From contig JAEWNN010000030.1 in the NCBI GenBank assembly GCA_023457035.1, positions 1-53,808 of the forward strand: a DNA stretch of 53,808 nt, written 5' to 3'. The notes beneath the pieces were generated by a model that saw only the letters and a list, made by a program, of their open reading frames with translations, ran no database searches and was not told where the DNA came from. Origin of the DNA: Verrucomicrobiota bacterium. GTDB lineage: Bacteria > Verrucomicrobiota > Verrucomicrobiia > Opitutales > Opitutaceae. Both the position numbers and the translations under genes were made by a program. Below are positions 41,142 through 49,593 of the stretch, piece after piece (the first letter of the stretch is position 1; the number at the start of each line of letters is the position of its first letter).

Positions 41142-44126
41142 TCAGGGGAGCACGACGGTACCGGGAATGTTGGTGGTTGGCTTGTAGGGGAGATCGGTGC
41201 TGCCGGGGTTGATCGGGGTGGGGTTGGTGGACTCGGGCGGGGTGTTCTTGCGGAGGAGGACTCCGGAGACGTCGTAGGGGTGGTCGGCCCAGACCTTGCT
41301 CTTGAGGCGGCCTTCGAGGAGGATCGAGTCGACGGTGTTGCGCTCGATCAGGATGCCGGCGAACGAGCCGTCCTCGGTGGCGACCTTGATGGTGAAGGAA
41401 TTCCCGAGGCGGTTGCGGTTGTTGCGGTAGACATGCGCGGTGCCGACCTCGCCGGGATAGCCGACGGTGGGCTCGATCACGCCGGTCTGGAAGAGGGTCG
41501 TCGCACCGCGGTTGATCGTGTTGTCGAGCACCTGGAGATGCCAGCCGGGCATGGTGCCGTCGTAGTGGCGGCCGGTCCAGCAGGGGATGGAGGCGTTGGG
41601 GACGGGGTCGGTCTCCTTGTCGGCCAAGGGGTGCTGGTCGACGCCGTAGGAGTTGGAGGCCTTGATGCTGTCGAGCGTGCAGTAGTAATCCTGGTGGAGC
41701 GGTTCGGCGGCGTAGTTGTTGTCGATGAAAAGGGTGCGGCCGAGAAACTCGTTGAGGGCGATGGTGGAGGTGGCGTCGGGGGCGATGTCCCAAGGACGGT
41801 CGACGGTGATGGTGTTGCCGCCGGCCGGGGCGGAGACGACCAGGCGCCACTGGCCGGCGCCGCGGCCGCCGAGGATCTGGACGACGGCGCCTTCCCAGTT
41901 GGGGGCGCGGTTGACGGCGGAGTAGGTGCCGATGGTGCCGGGCACGACGAGGGTGGTGCCGGCGACGGAGGTGATCGGTCCGGTGTAGCCGCCGCTGGTG
42001 CCGTCGGTGGAGTAGCCGACGAAACCGCGGGGGGAATGATTCACCATCTTGTTCTCGCTCCAGTTGTTGGCCAGGAGCAGGTCGCGGCAGTAGGGCTGGC
42101 TCTTGAAGCTGGCGAAGAAGAAGCCGGGGTTGGGGACGGAGTCGGTGTGGCGCAGCCAGCCGTTTTCCTCGGGCGAGCCGTGGACCTCGAAGACGTTGTC
42201 GTAGAGGACGTGGTTGTGGCCGGCGCCGTTGAAGGAAACGTTCATGCCGCGGAACTGAAACACGGAGCCTGATATCCGGATGTAGGTGACCTGGCGGAGG
42301 GCGTAGAGGCAGTGGTTGGGCGATTGGAAGAGGCAGCCGTCGATGAACGTGTTGGCGGCGTCCTGCATGTAGAGGGCGGTGGGGGAGCCGCCGGAGAGGG
42401 GCGGGGTGGGAACGATCAGGTGGGTGTTGCGGAGCCAGCCCGGCTCGGCGGTGCCATTGCGCATGACGAGCTTGCCGGTGAACGTGTCGCTGGACTCGAG
42501 CTTCAGATTCTCGAGGGCGAAGGTCTGGAGAAAGGCGAGGGAGGTGTAGAGGCGTTCGCCGTGCACGAGGCCGTCGAGGGCGGTGTAGTGGGCGTCGGAG
42601 AGCGGCGGGTTCACGGACCATTTGACGATGGTCTTGTCGGGGCCGTCGCCGACAAGGACGGTGCGGCGGGGCAGGACGAGGCGTTGGGTGAGGGTGTAGG
42701 TGCCGGCCGGAATGTGGATACGACCGCCGCCGTTGGTCTTCACCTGGGCGAGGGCGGCGGCGAAGCGCTCGTCGTCGTTGGCGCCGGCCATGGCGGTGAG
42801 TTCGTAGGTGGTCGCGGGCCAGGCCTCGGCAGCACGGACGGTGACGGTCGTGATCGGGGTCTCGATCCTAGTGGTGAACTTCACCCAGCCGGCGGGGCCG
42901 CCGCAGCCGTTGTGGAGATACAGGGCGTATTCGCCCTCGGGAGTTCCGGCCGGGACGGTGTAGCGCAGGGCGAAACCGGTGCTGGCGGTGCCCCCGGTCT
43001 TCGGCGCGAGCGTGCCGACGCGGGACGGGTTGGTGAGTTCGACCGCCGGATGCCCGGTGCGCAGGAGCACGGCGCGCGGGGTCTTGTTGGGGAAGGCGAG
43101 GCAGGTGCCCGCGACGACGAACGAACCGCCAGGGGTGGCGGTGTCGCCTTGGTCGCCCTGGACAAACCAGGGGTCGGGCAGATTGACAAACTTGGCCGGG
43201 CTGGTGGTGCCGGCGCGCGTCACGCGCAGGGCGTAGATGCCTTGGGCCCAGTTGTTGGGCACGGTGACGGTGACGCTGCGCGGGGTGGCGGTAGGTGGGG
43301 TGAGAGCGGTCCAGTCCGTCGGGGCCGGCGCGGTGCCGGGCGGGAGACCGGCGGCGGTGTTGGCGAGGACGGCGAGTTCGGCGGTGGTGTCGAGGTCGGT
43401 GCCGCCGGTGGTGGCGAGGATGGTCTCGTCGGGTTTCACGGGCTGGGAGGCCCAGAAGATGCGGGGGCCGTCGGGGAGGACGGGCTCGCGTTTCCGCCAG
43501 TCGGTGCCGCTGCGGTACTCGACGAGGTTGGAGAAACCGTCGCCGTCGAGGTCGCCGTCGGCGTCGGCGACGAGGGGGTTGGCGCCGTAGGCGGCCTCCC
43601 AGTAGTCGGGCAGACCGTCGGCGTCGGTGTCCTTGCGGTCGAGGCGGGTGCCGAGGAGGACTTCCTCGGAGTTGGAGAGGCCGTCGGAGTCCTGGTCGGT
43701 CTCGAGGAAACGGAGGCGGATCGCGCGAGCGGGTGTGGTGGCGGAGGCGGCGGAGATGGCCGTACGGGAGATCTCCGCGTCGACGCCGGGAATGGTTTCG
43801 TCGCCGTCCCGCCAGCTCTTCTCGTAGGCGGTGGAGTTCTCGATGACGTAGCGTTTGTGGCGCGAACCGGGCCAGCGCAGGGTGTAGTTGCCGCTGCCAT
43901 CCGGAGTGAACGTGGTGTCGAAGCGGCTTTGCGGGTCGAGCGGATCGGTGCCGGCGAGGGCTTCGAGCTGATTGGAGACGCCGTCGGCATCGGCGTCGCC
44001 TTCGAGGCTGGCCGCGGCGGGGAAGGCGGCGGCCCAGACATCGGACATGTGGTTGTGGTCGCGGTCGACGGTGGCCAGGAGCGCGGGGGCGCAGGCGAGA
44101 GCGAGGGCGAAGGCGAGGGAGCGCAT
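41142..44126 (-). CDS. Secreted paralogue: calcium-type repeats plus parallel beta-helix
   Basis: The 994-residue protein is a clear paralogue of the next gene downstream. It has a signal peptide (MRSLAFALALACAPALLATV), an Asp-rich module (DRDHNHMSDVWAAAFPAA, DADADGVSNQLEALAGTD) and a second one (DTDADGLPDYWEAAYGAN). The shared Ig-like middle reads PWFVQGDQGDTATPGGSFVV. The beta-helix starts near residue 447 (NDDERFAAALAQVKTNGGGR, IHIPAGTYTL). One copy of the RGAGQWR...DRPWD module lies near 710-794. The last residues, TTNIPGTVVLP, match the paralogue's AGTIPGVTVVP. Probably an extracellular glycan-active or glycan-binding enzyme. It starts 33 bp after the TIM-barrel gene. Confidence 0.8.
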   Translation of the reverse strand: MRSLAFALALACAPALLATVDRDHNHMSDVWAAAFPAAASLEGDADADGVSNQLEALAGTDPLDPQSRFDTTFTPDGSGNYTLRWPGSRHKRYVIENSTAYEKSWRDGDETIPGVDAEISRTAISAASATTPARAIRLRFLETDQDSDGLSNSEEVLLGTRLDRKDTDADGLPDYWEAAYGANPLVADADGDLDGDGFSNLVEYRSGTDWRKREPVLPDGPRIFWASQPVKPDETILATTGGTDLDTTAELAVLANTAAGLPPGTAPAPTDWTALTPPTATPRSVTVTVPNNWAQGIYALRVTRAGTTSPAKFVNLPDPWFVQGDQGDTATPGGSFVVAGTCLAFPNKTPRAVLLRTGHPAVELTNPSRVGTLAPKTGGTASTGFALRYTVPAGTPEGEYALYLHNGCGGPAGWVKFTTRIETPITTVTVRAAEAWPATTYELTAMAGANDDERFAAALAQVKTNGGGRIHIPAGTYTLTQRLVLPRRTVLVGDGPDKTIVKWSVNPPLSDAHYTALDGLVHGERLYTSLAFLQTFALENLKLESSDTFTGKLVMRNGTAEPGWLRNTHLIVPTPPLSGGSPTALYMQDAANTFIDGCLFQSPNHCLYALRQVTYIRISGSVFQFRGMNVSFNGAGHNHVLYDNVFEVHGSPEENGWLRHTDSVPNPGFFFASFKSQPYCRDLLLANNWSENKMVNHSPRGFVGYSTDGTSGGYTGPITSVAGTTLVVPGTIGTYSAVNRAPNWEGAVVQILGGRGAGQWRLVVSAPAGGNTITVDRPWDIAPDATSTIALNEFLGRTLFIDNNYAAEPLHQDYYCTLDSIKASNSYGVDQHPLADKETDPVPNASIPCWTGRHYDGTMPGWHLQVLDNTINRGATTLFQTGVIEPTVGYPGEVGTAHVYRNNRNRLGNSFTIKVATEDGSFAGILIERNTVDSILLEGRLKSKVWADHPYDVSGVLLRKNTPPESTNPTPINPGSTDLPYKPTTNIPGTVVLP

Positions 44127-44159
44127 GGCGGGAAGAGGGAGGGGAAAAGAAAGGTTCGC

Positions 44160-45521
44160 TCAGGGGGAGGGCGGGGCGACGAGCTGGGCCCAGCGGAGGC
44201 GGGAGCGGACGAGGTGGTTGTCGAGGCGGGGATCGCCGAGGTTGTAGGTGTGCAGGACCATGGGGCCGGAGTAGCCGGCGTCGGCGAGGGCCTTGAGGAA
44301 CGGCGTGGGGTCGTAGGTCCCCTGGTCGAGTGGCTTGATGTCGCCGCCGTTGTTGGAGCCGTCGATGGAGGCGATGGCGAGGTAGGGCGCGGCGTCGGTG
44401 ACGGTGGTGGCGATCTGCGCCATCTTGCCGGCGGCTTGCTCGTGGCAGAGGTGGACCGAGAGGCGCACCTCGGGGTGCCCGAGGGCGGCGAGGTCGCGGT
44501 AGAGGGAGAGCGCCTCGGCGGTGGTGGTGAACGTGGTGCCGGCGTGGGGATAGAGCACGAGGCGGCCGTTCTTGGCCGCGCAGCGGTCGGCGATGGTGTG
44601 GAGCTTGGCGAGCGCGGCGGCGCGGCCGGCGTCGTCGTGGGCGCCGTCGACGACAACCCAGAGCGCGCAGTCCATGCGCACGAGCTGGTCGAGGATGGGG
44701 TCGAGCGTCTTGGTGATGAAATCGGCGGCGAGCGGCTTGCTGTCGACCCACCAGAGGATGGCGGGGATGCGGAACCTGCCGGACTGGACGTCGGCGTGGT
44801 CGGCGAACTGCTTGAGACGGGAGGCGCTGACATCGTAGCTGGAGAGCGCGAGGCCGGCGTACCCGGCCTGCTGGGCGAGCGTGATCTGCTCGGCGGGCGG
44901 GATCGACCAGTTGGAGTTGGCGAAGCAGAGGGCGAAGGGGATGAGCGGGCTGGCCAATGTGGTGCGAGCGCCGGCCCAGGGATCGGTGCTTTGCCGGAGT
45001 TGCTCCCAATCGGTGGCGCCGTTGCCGTTGCTGTCATGGTCGAGGGCGACGACGCGCCAATGGCGGGCCGGGGCGGAGTCGGTCGAGTAGACGGGGCGGA
45101 AGATGACGCGGCACTCGGGATCGACGCACACGAGCTGGTTGACGGTGCCCCAGTTCTTCAGGTCGGTGCTGGATTGGATGCGGTAGCGTTTGCCCACGAC
45201 ACCGCGCCAGCGGCCGACCAGGTCGCCCTTGGTGAAGGCTGAATACTGCGTGCCCGGGTCGACTTCGAGGGCGACGGCGAGGCGGTCGGCCGCGGAGCCG
45301 GGATTGGTGCCGGCGGTGGCTTCGGCGAGGTTGGCCAGCCCGTCGTTGTCGGGGTCGGCGGTGGGCGCACCAGCGGAAGGGTAGAGGGCCGCCCAGAGGT
45401 CGGAGATGCCGTCCTGGTTGGTGTCGATGAGGGCGTGGAGCGCGGGCAGGGCCGCGACCGCGCCGAAGGCGAGGAGGAGGCGCAGGGAGGCGGCGGGGCG
45501 GGGAAGGCGCGGGTGGGCCAT
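44160..45521 (-). CDS. Secreted fusion of calcium-type module and TIM barrel
   Basis: The 453-residue protein has a signal peptide (PAASLRLLLAFGAVAALPAL) and then the same N-terminal module as its two neighbours (LIDTNQDGISDLWAALYP, ADPDNDGLANLAEATAGTN). A YRIQSSTDLKNW segment and DHDSNGNGATDWEQLRQSTD follow. From about residue 190 a sugar-isomerase-like TIM barrel begins (QITLAQQAGYAGLALSSYDV, IPAILWWVDSKPLAADFI, LDQGTYDPTPFLKALADAGY). A secreted xylose-isomerase-like barrel is unusual, since most are cytoplasmic. It is the first gene of the three-gene unit and faces the glycosyltransferase gene. The substrate is unknown. Confidence 0.72.
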   Translation of the reverse strand: MAHPRLPRPAASLRLLLAFGAVAALPALHALIDTNQDGISDLWAALYPSAGAPTADPDNDGLANLAEATAGTNPGSAADRLAVALEVDPGTQYSAFTKGDLVGRWRGVVGKRYRIQSSTDLKNWGTVNQLVCVDPECRVIFRPVYSTDSAPARHWRVVALDHDSNGNGATDWEQLRQSTDPWAGARTTLASPLIPFALCFANSNWSIPPAEQITLAQQAGYAGLALSSYDVSASRLKQFADHADVQSGRFRIPAILWWVDSKPLAADFITKTLDPILDQLVRMDCALWVVVDGAHDDAGRAAALAKLHTIADRCAAKNGRLVLYPHAGTTFTTTAEALSLYRDLAALGHPEVRLSVHLCHEQAAGKMAQIATTVTDAAPYLAIASIDGSNNGGDIKPLDQGTYDPTPFLKALADAGYSGPMVLHTYNLGDPRLDNHLVRSRLRWAQLVAPPSP

Positions 45522-45729
45522 GCAGGCGGATTTCGGGCGAGTTCAAACCGCCCACGGCGAGGCGCAAACGGCATGTGCGGCGGGCGCGCTTTTCGCGGCG
45601 ATTTGACGGGGCCGCTGCTGGATGATGAACGTAATTTCATCCCCTGCGGACTTGCCGCCGATCGGACGAACGCATCGAGTGAACCGGCCGTGCCGGTGCA
45701 TCTGTCCGCACCGTCCGGATGTCTCCTTC

Positions 45730-47319
45730 ATGATGCCCGTACCGACTGATTCCTCTCTTCCATCGCCCGCGGAGCGCGGGGCAATCGACCTTTGGTGCCG
45801 TTGCGGCCGCTGGCTGCCGCTGCTTCTCGCGCTGCTGGTCGGTGGGGCGTTCCAGGGCACGCGCGGGCTGACCGAGACGAGCGAGACGCGCTATGCGGAA
45901 TGTGCGCGGGAGATGCTGGTGACCGGCAACTGGCTGGAACCGCAGCTCGAGTTCCAGCCGCACTGGACGAAACCGCCGCTGGCCTACTGGTGCATCGCGG
46001 CGGGCATGAAGGTCTTCGGCGCCAACACGTGGGGCGCGCGGCTGCCCGGCGTGCTCGCGTTGCTGGTGGCGACCTGGGGCGTGGCGGCGATGGGCCGGCG
46101 GCTCTGGGGCGGCCGCGCGGGTTGCGCGGCCGGTGTGGCCTTCGCGCTCGGGGCCCCGCTGTTCGGCGCGTACGTGGTGACGACCGACATCTATCTCGCG
46201 GCGGCGGAGACGCTCGCGGGGGTGGCGTTCGTGTTTGCGGCGACCGAGGCCGACGCGGCCCGCCGCCGCCGGCTGGCCGGAGCGATGTGGGCCGCGTGGG
46301 GCCTGGCGTTCCTCACCAAGGGGCCGCCCGGGTTGCTGCCGCTGCTGGCGATCATTCCCTGGAACCTGATGCAGCCGCGTGAGCGCCGAGTGCCTTTGGG
46401 GCATCCGCTCGGGCTGGCGTGTTTCGTGGCGGTCGCGTTGCCGTGGTACCTGCTCATGCTGCTCCGGCACCCCGACCTGCTGCAGTACTATGTGGGCACC
46501 GAGATCGTGGGGCGAGTGTCATCGGATAGTGGGCACAACAGCGCGTGGTACAAGGCCGGCGAGATCTACGGCCCGATGCTGTTCGGGATGTGCGGCGCCT
46601 TCGGGGTCTGGGCGGCGTGGCTCGCCTTCGTCCGTGGTGGCTGGGCCCGTGCGGCCCGCTGGGCGGACCTGTGGCGGGCGCGCGATGAGCGGCTGCTCCT
46701 GGTCGGTTGGGTCGTGCTGCCCCTGGTCGTGTTCTGCCTGTCGCGCAGCAAACTGCACCTCTACCTCCTTCCCCTGGCCGCGCCGCTGGCGTTGATCGCC
46801 GGCCGGGTGCTGGCCAGTCGGACCACGTGGCGGACGTTCTGCAACGTGGCACTGTGTTCGGCCCTGGCCTTCGTGGCCGTGAAGGGCGTCGCCGGCCATC
46901 GCGCGGACCGCCGCGAGATGCACACGCTGGCGCGCGCGGTGGCGGCGGCGCGCGCGGACCTGCCGGTCGGGGCGCCGATCGTCTTCTGGGACGAGGCGGT
47001 CAACCACGGGGTGACGTTCTACCTCGGGCTCGGGCGGGAGCAGTTGCCGGAGCGGATCGCGGAAGGAAAAAAGGGGAAGTTCGAGCACTGGACCCCGGAG
47101 GAGTTTCTCGCGCGGTACGATCGGTTCGAGTACCCGCAGGGGGCCGTGCTCGTCGTGGATCGGCGCAAGGCCCGGAACGAGCGGTTCGCCGCGGTGCGCG
47201 CGGCCCTTCCCCTTGCCGAGAGCCTGGCTTCCACGAAACACTGGAGTCTGCTCCGGTTGCCTCCGGCGTGGAAACCGGCGGTGCCTTCAGCGGTGCCCGC
47301 GCCGGCCGCCGGCGGCTGA
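45730..47319 (+). CDS. ArnT/PMT-type membrane glycosyltransferase (GT-C fold)
   Basis: The 529-residue protein has about ten or more hydrophobic helices. The first periplasmic loop carries TETSETRYAECAREMLVTGN followed by FQPHWTKPPLAYWCIAAGMK, the pattern of ArnT-like transferases that use undecaprenyl-phosphate-sugar. The family usually has D-E-x-R-Y-A-E here; in this protein the Asp position is Ser. Further helices and a C-terminal soluble domain (VFWDEAVNHGVTFYLGLGRE) complete it. It probably modifies lipid A or another envelope glycan in the inner membrane. ATG 45730 or 45733 is the likely start; an in-frame ATG at 45622 adds a Cys/His-rich stretch that looks non-coding. Confidence 0.75.
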   Translation: MMPVPTDSSLPSPAERGAIDLWCRCGRWLPLLLALLVGGAFQGTRGLTETSETRYAECAREMLVTGNWLEPQLEFQPHWTKPPLAYWCIAAGMKVFGANTWGARLPGVLALLVATWGVAAMGRRLWGGRAGCAAGVAFALGAPLFGAYVVTTDIYLAAAETLAGVAFVFAATEADAARRRRLAGAMWAAWGLAFLTKGPPGLLPLLAIIPWNLMQPRERRVPLGHPLGLACFVAVALPWYLLMLLRHPDLLQYYVGTEIVGRVSSDSGHNSAWYKAGEIYGPMLFGMCGAFGVWAAWLAFVRGGWARAARWADLWRARDERLLLVGWVVLPLVVFCLSRSKLHLYLLPLAAPLALIAGRVLASRTTWRTFCNVALCSALAFVAVKGVAGHRADRREMHTLARAVAAARADLPVGAPIVFWDEAVNHGVTFYLGLGREQLPERIAEGKKGKFEHWTPEEFLARYDRFEYPQGAVLVVDRRKARNERFAAVRAALPLAESLASTKHWSLLRLPPAWKPAVPSAVPAPAAGG

Positions 47320-47409
47320 ATTCGAGTCCCGGCCGAAAAAAGGCGTTGACCGCGGCGGGGGCGCCCGGCTTCCTCGCGGTTTCTTCCGACCAATCCTTCC
47401 CCTTTCCTC

Positions 47410-47607
47410 ATGCCTATCGAGATCAAGATCCGCAAAAACGAACCGGTGGACCGCGCCATCCGCCGCATGAAGAAGAAGCTCGAGCGCGAGAACATCATCA
47501 AGGATGTCCGCGCGAAGCGCTACTACGAGAAGCCCTGCGAGAAGCGTCGCCGGAAGAACAAGGTCGCGGCCTTCACCGCGATGCTCCGCGCCCGCTACGC
47601 CCAGTGA
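47410..47607 (+). CDS. rpsU: 30S ribosomal protein S21
   Basis: The 65-residue basic protein reads MPIEIKIRKNEPVDRAIRRM at its start and ends KVAAFTAMLRARYAQ, with the RYYEKPCEKRRRKNK patch of S21. S21 binds the 3' end of 16S rRNA and helps mRNA binding in initiation. A TTGACC box lies at 47346, but no matching -10 is clear. A strong terminator follows directly, so it is a single-gene unit. Confidence 0.97.
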   Translation: MPIEIKIRKNEPVDRAIRRMKKKLERENIIKDVRAKRYYEKPCEKRRRKNKVAAFTAMLRARYAQ

Positions 47608-47626
47608 GCGGTGTCTGATTTTTCGA

Positions 47627-47654
47627 ACGCCGGTCGTCCGACCGGCGTTTTTTT
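47627..47654 (+). terminator. Rho-independent terminator of rpsU
   Basis: A perfect 10-bp stem (ACGCCGGTCG, loop TC, CGACCGGCGT) ends in seven T residues, 20 bp after the rpsU stop. Confidence 0.95.
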
Positions 47655-47726
47655 GTGCCCGGAGAGCGCGGGGAAGAATCTTGCTCCGCCCCGGTCGCGG
47701 CGGTTGCTTCGGAGGCCCTCTCCCCG

Positions 47727-48668
47727 GTGAAACCTGTTCTCTCCCTCTCGACCAGCTGGCTGTCGCACCGTCATACCGACGGCCACGCGATGCTGCGGGA
47801 GGTGGCCGACCTGGGTTTCGAGTGGATCGAGCTCAGCCACGGGATCCGGGTTTCGCTGGTGCCCGGCATCCTCAAGGCGGTCCACGAGGGCGTCATCCGG
47901 GTCTCCTCGGTGCACAATTTCTGCCCGCTGCCGGCGGGGTACACCTCGCCGGCGCCCAATCTCTACCGGCCTTCCTCCGCGGATGCCCGCGAACGCAGCC
48001 AGTGGCTGCGGCACACCCGCCGCACGCTCGATTTTGCCAAACAGGTGGGGGCGCGGGTGGTGGTGCTGCACCTTGGGTCGGTCGACTTCTTCTGGTTCGA
48101 TCCGGTGAAGAGATACCGACGGTATCTCCAGACGCAGGGCGAGAAGTTCGCCGCCGACGCTCCGGAGTATCGGGACCTGCTCGCCAAGACGCTGGCGCGC
48201 ATCCGCCGGCGCGCGGGCCCGTACTGGGCGAACGTGAAGGCCTGCCTGGAGGAGATTCTGCCCTACGCCGAGGAGCGCGGGCTGCGCCTCGGGCTGGAGA
48301 ACCGCGAACGCATCGAGGAGCTGCCGCTCGACGACGGTTTCCCCGAACTGCTCGCCGGCCTGAGCCGCCCCGGGGTGGCCGGCTACTGGCACGATGCCGG
48401 GCACGCGCAGCTCAAACATCGCGCCGGCCTGCTCGTCCACCCCGAGCACCTCGAGCAGAACGCCGCCCAGCTCGTCGGCTTCCATCTGCACGATGTCGAT
48501 GCGACCGGTCGCGACCACCAGCCGCTCGGCTCGGGGCAGGTGGACATTGCGATGGTTTCGCGCTTCTTCCGCCCCGACCAGGTGTTCGTCCTTGAGTACG
48601 GCCCCAAGATCACGGCCGCAGACGTGCTCGAATCCCGGCGACGCATCCTCCCTCTGCTCCCGTCCTGA
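47727..48668 (+). CDS. Sugar phosphate isomerase/epimerase-like TIM barrel
   Basis: The 313-residue protein is a xylose-isomerase-like barrel of the AP-endonuclease-2 superfamily. It contains VADLGFEWIELSHGIRVSLV, VVVLHLGSVDFFWFD, LRLGLENRERIEELPLDD, GYWHDAGHAQLK, LVGFHLHDVDATGRDHQPLG and FVLEYGPK. The spaced Glu, Asp, His and Glu residues (E of LGLEN, H-D of YWHDAGH, H of GFHLHDV, E of VLEYG) are the expected metal and catalytic ligands. A GTG start at 47727 is chosen because GGAGG lies 11 bases upstream at 47711-47715. An upstream GTG (47655) would overlap the rpsU terminator. The substrate is unknown. It precedes the thioredoxin-like gene by 22 bp. Confidence 0.82.
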   Translation: MKPVLSLSTSWLSHRHTDGHAMLREVADLGFEWIELSHGIRVSLVPGILKAVHEGVIRVSSVHNFCPLPAGYTSPAPNLYRPSSADARERSQWLRHTRRTLDFAKQVGARVVVLHLGSVDFFWFDPVKRYRRYLQTQGEKFAADAPEYRDLLAKTLARIRRRAGPYWANVKACLEEILPYAEERGLRLGLENRERIEELPLDDGFPELLAGLSRPGVAGYWHDAGHAQLKHRAGLLVHPEHLEQNAAQLVGFHLHDVDATGRDHQPLGSGQVDIAMVSRFFRPDQVFVLEYGPKITAADVLESRRRILPLLPS

Positions 48669-48690
48669 CCCGTTTCCAAATCCATATCCC

Positions 48691-49581
48691 ATGAATACCA
48701 CCACCCGTTCGCTGCTGTCGGCTTCTCTCGCCCTTGGCGCTGCATTCTCCCTCCGGGCCGAGGTCGCCGCCCCGCCCGCTCCACCCGCCCCGGCGCCGGC
48801 CCCGACGGTCGCCCCGGCCGAGAAATCGCCGCTCCTCGGCGAGCTCGAACACTTGGTGGGCGCGGTGGTCGCCAAGGTGCGGGCGGCCGACGGCCAGATC
48901 GAGGCGGCGCAGTTGTCCGCCGAGTTCGCGCAGTTCGACGCCCTGGTCGCCAAGTACCCCGAAGCCAGACCCGAGGAACGGGCCGGCGTGCTCTATGCGA
49001 AGGCACTGATCTGCCTGCAGGTGTTCGGGGACTACGAACAGGGCGCGGCCATCGTCCGGCGCTTCAAGACCGAGTTTCCGACCACCGAGTTTGCGGCGAA
49101 GTCCGACGAGATCCTGGCCGCGATCGAGCAGGAGCGCCAGGCCGCGGAGCTGCGCAAATCGCTCGTCGTCGGCGCGGTGTTCCCGGGGCTCGCGGGCAGG
49201 GCGCTCGACGGGACCGCCGTCTCGACGGACGCACTCAAGGGCAAGGTGGTGCTGGTCGACTTCTGGGCCACCTGGTGCCCGCCCTGCCGCGAGGAGATCC
49301 CGAACATGCTCGCCGCGTACGAGAAGTACCATGCCAAGGGTTTCGAGGTGCTGGCGGTGAGCCTCGACCGCGACGAGGCCGAGCTGAAGAAGTTCATCGC
49401 GGAGAAGAAGCTGCCCTGGCCGCAGATCTACGACGGGGCCGAGGCGCTCGCCGAGAAGTTCGCGATCGAGGCGATCCCCACGACCTTCCTGGTCGGCGCC
49501 GACGGCACGATCGTCGCGACCGAGCTGCGCGGCGACGCGCTCGCCAAGAAGCTGGAAGCGTTGCTCGGACCCGCGAAATAG
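48691..49581 (+). CDS. TlpA-like thioredoxin with signal peptide
   Basis: The 296-residue protein starts with a signal peptide (MNTTTRSLLSASLALGAAFS) and an Ala/Pro linker. A helical, possibly TPR-like segment (about 60-155) leads to a thioredoxin domain with the redox pair C196-C199 in FWATWCPPCREEIPNM and the cis-Pro in IEAIPTTFLVG. It should reduce or exchange disulfides in the periplasm. ATG 48691 begins after the barrel gene stop at 48668. It is convergent with mutY, 12 bp away. Confidence 0.9.
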   Translation: MNTTTRSLLSASLALGAAFSLRAEVAAPPAPPAPAPAPTVAPAEKSPLLGELEHLVGAVVAKVRAADGQIEAAQLSAEFAQFDALVAKYPEARPEERAGVLYAKALICLQVFGDYEQGAAIVRRFKTEFPTTEFAAKSDEILAAIEQERQAAELRKSLVVGAVFPGLAGRALDGTAVSTDALKGKVVLVDFWATWCPPCREEIPNMLAAYEKYHAKGFEVLAVSLDRDEAELKKFIAEKKLPWPQIYDGAEALAEKFAIEAIPTTFLVGADGTIVATELRGDALAKKLEALLGPAK

Positions 49582-49593
49582 CGCCGACCGGAC

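Noticed and set aside
41035..42621. N-terminal extension of the 1046-residue beta-helix protein
   Set aside because: The frame is open upstream, but the sequence is an Arg/His/Pro-rich shadow of the neighbouring paralogue. The signal peptide at 41034 marks the true start.
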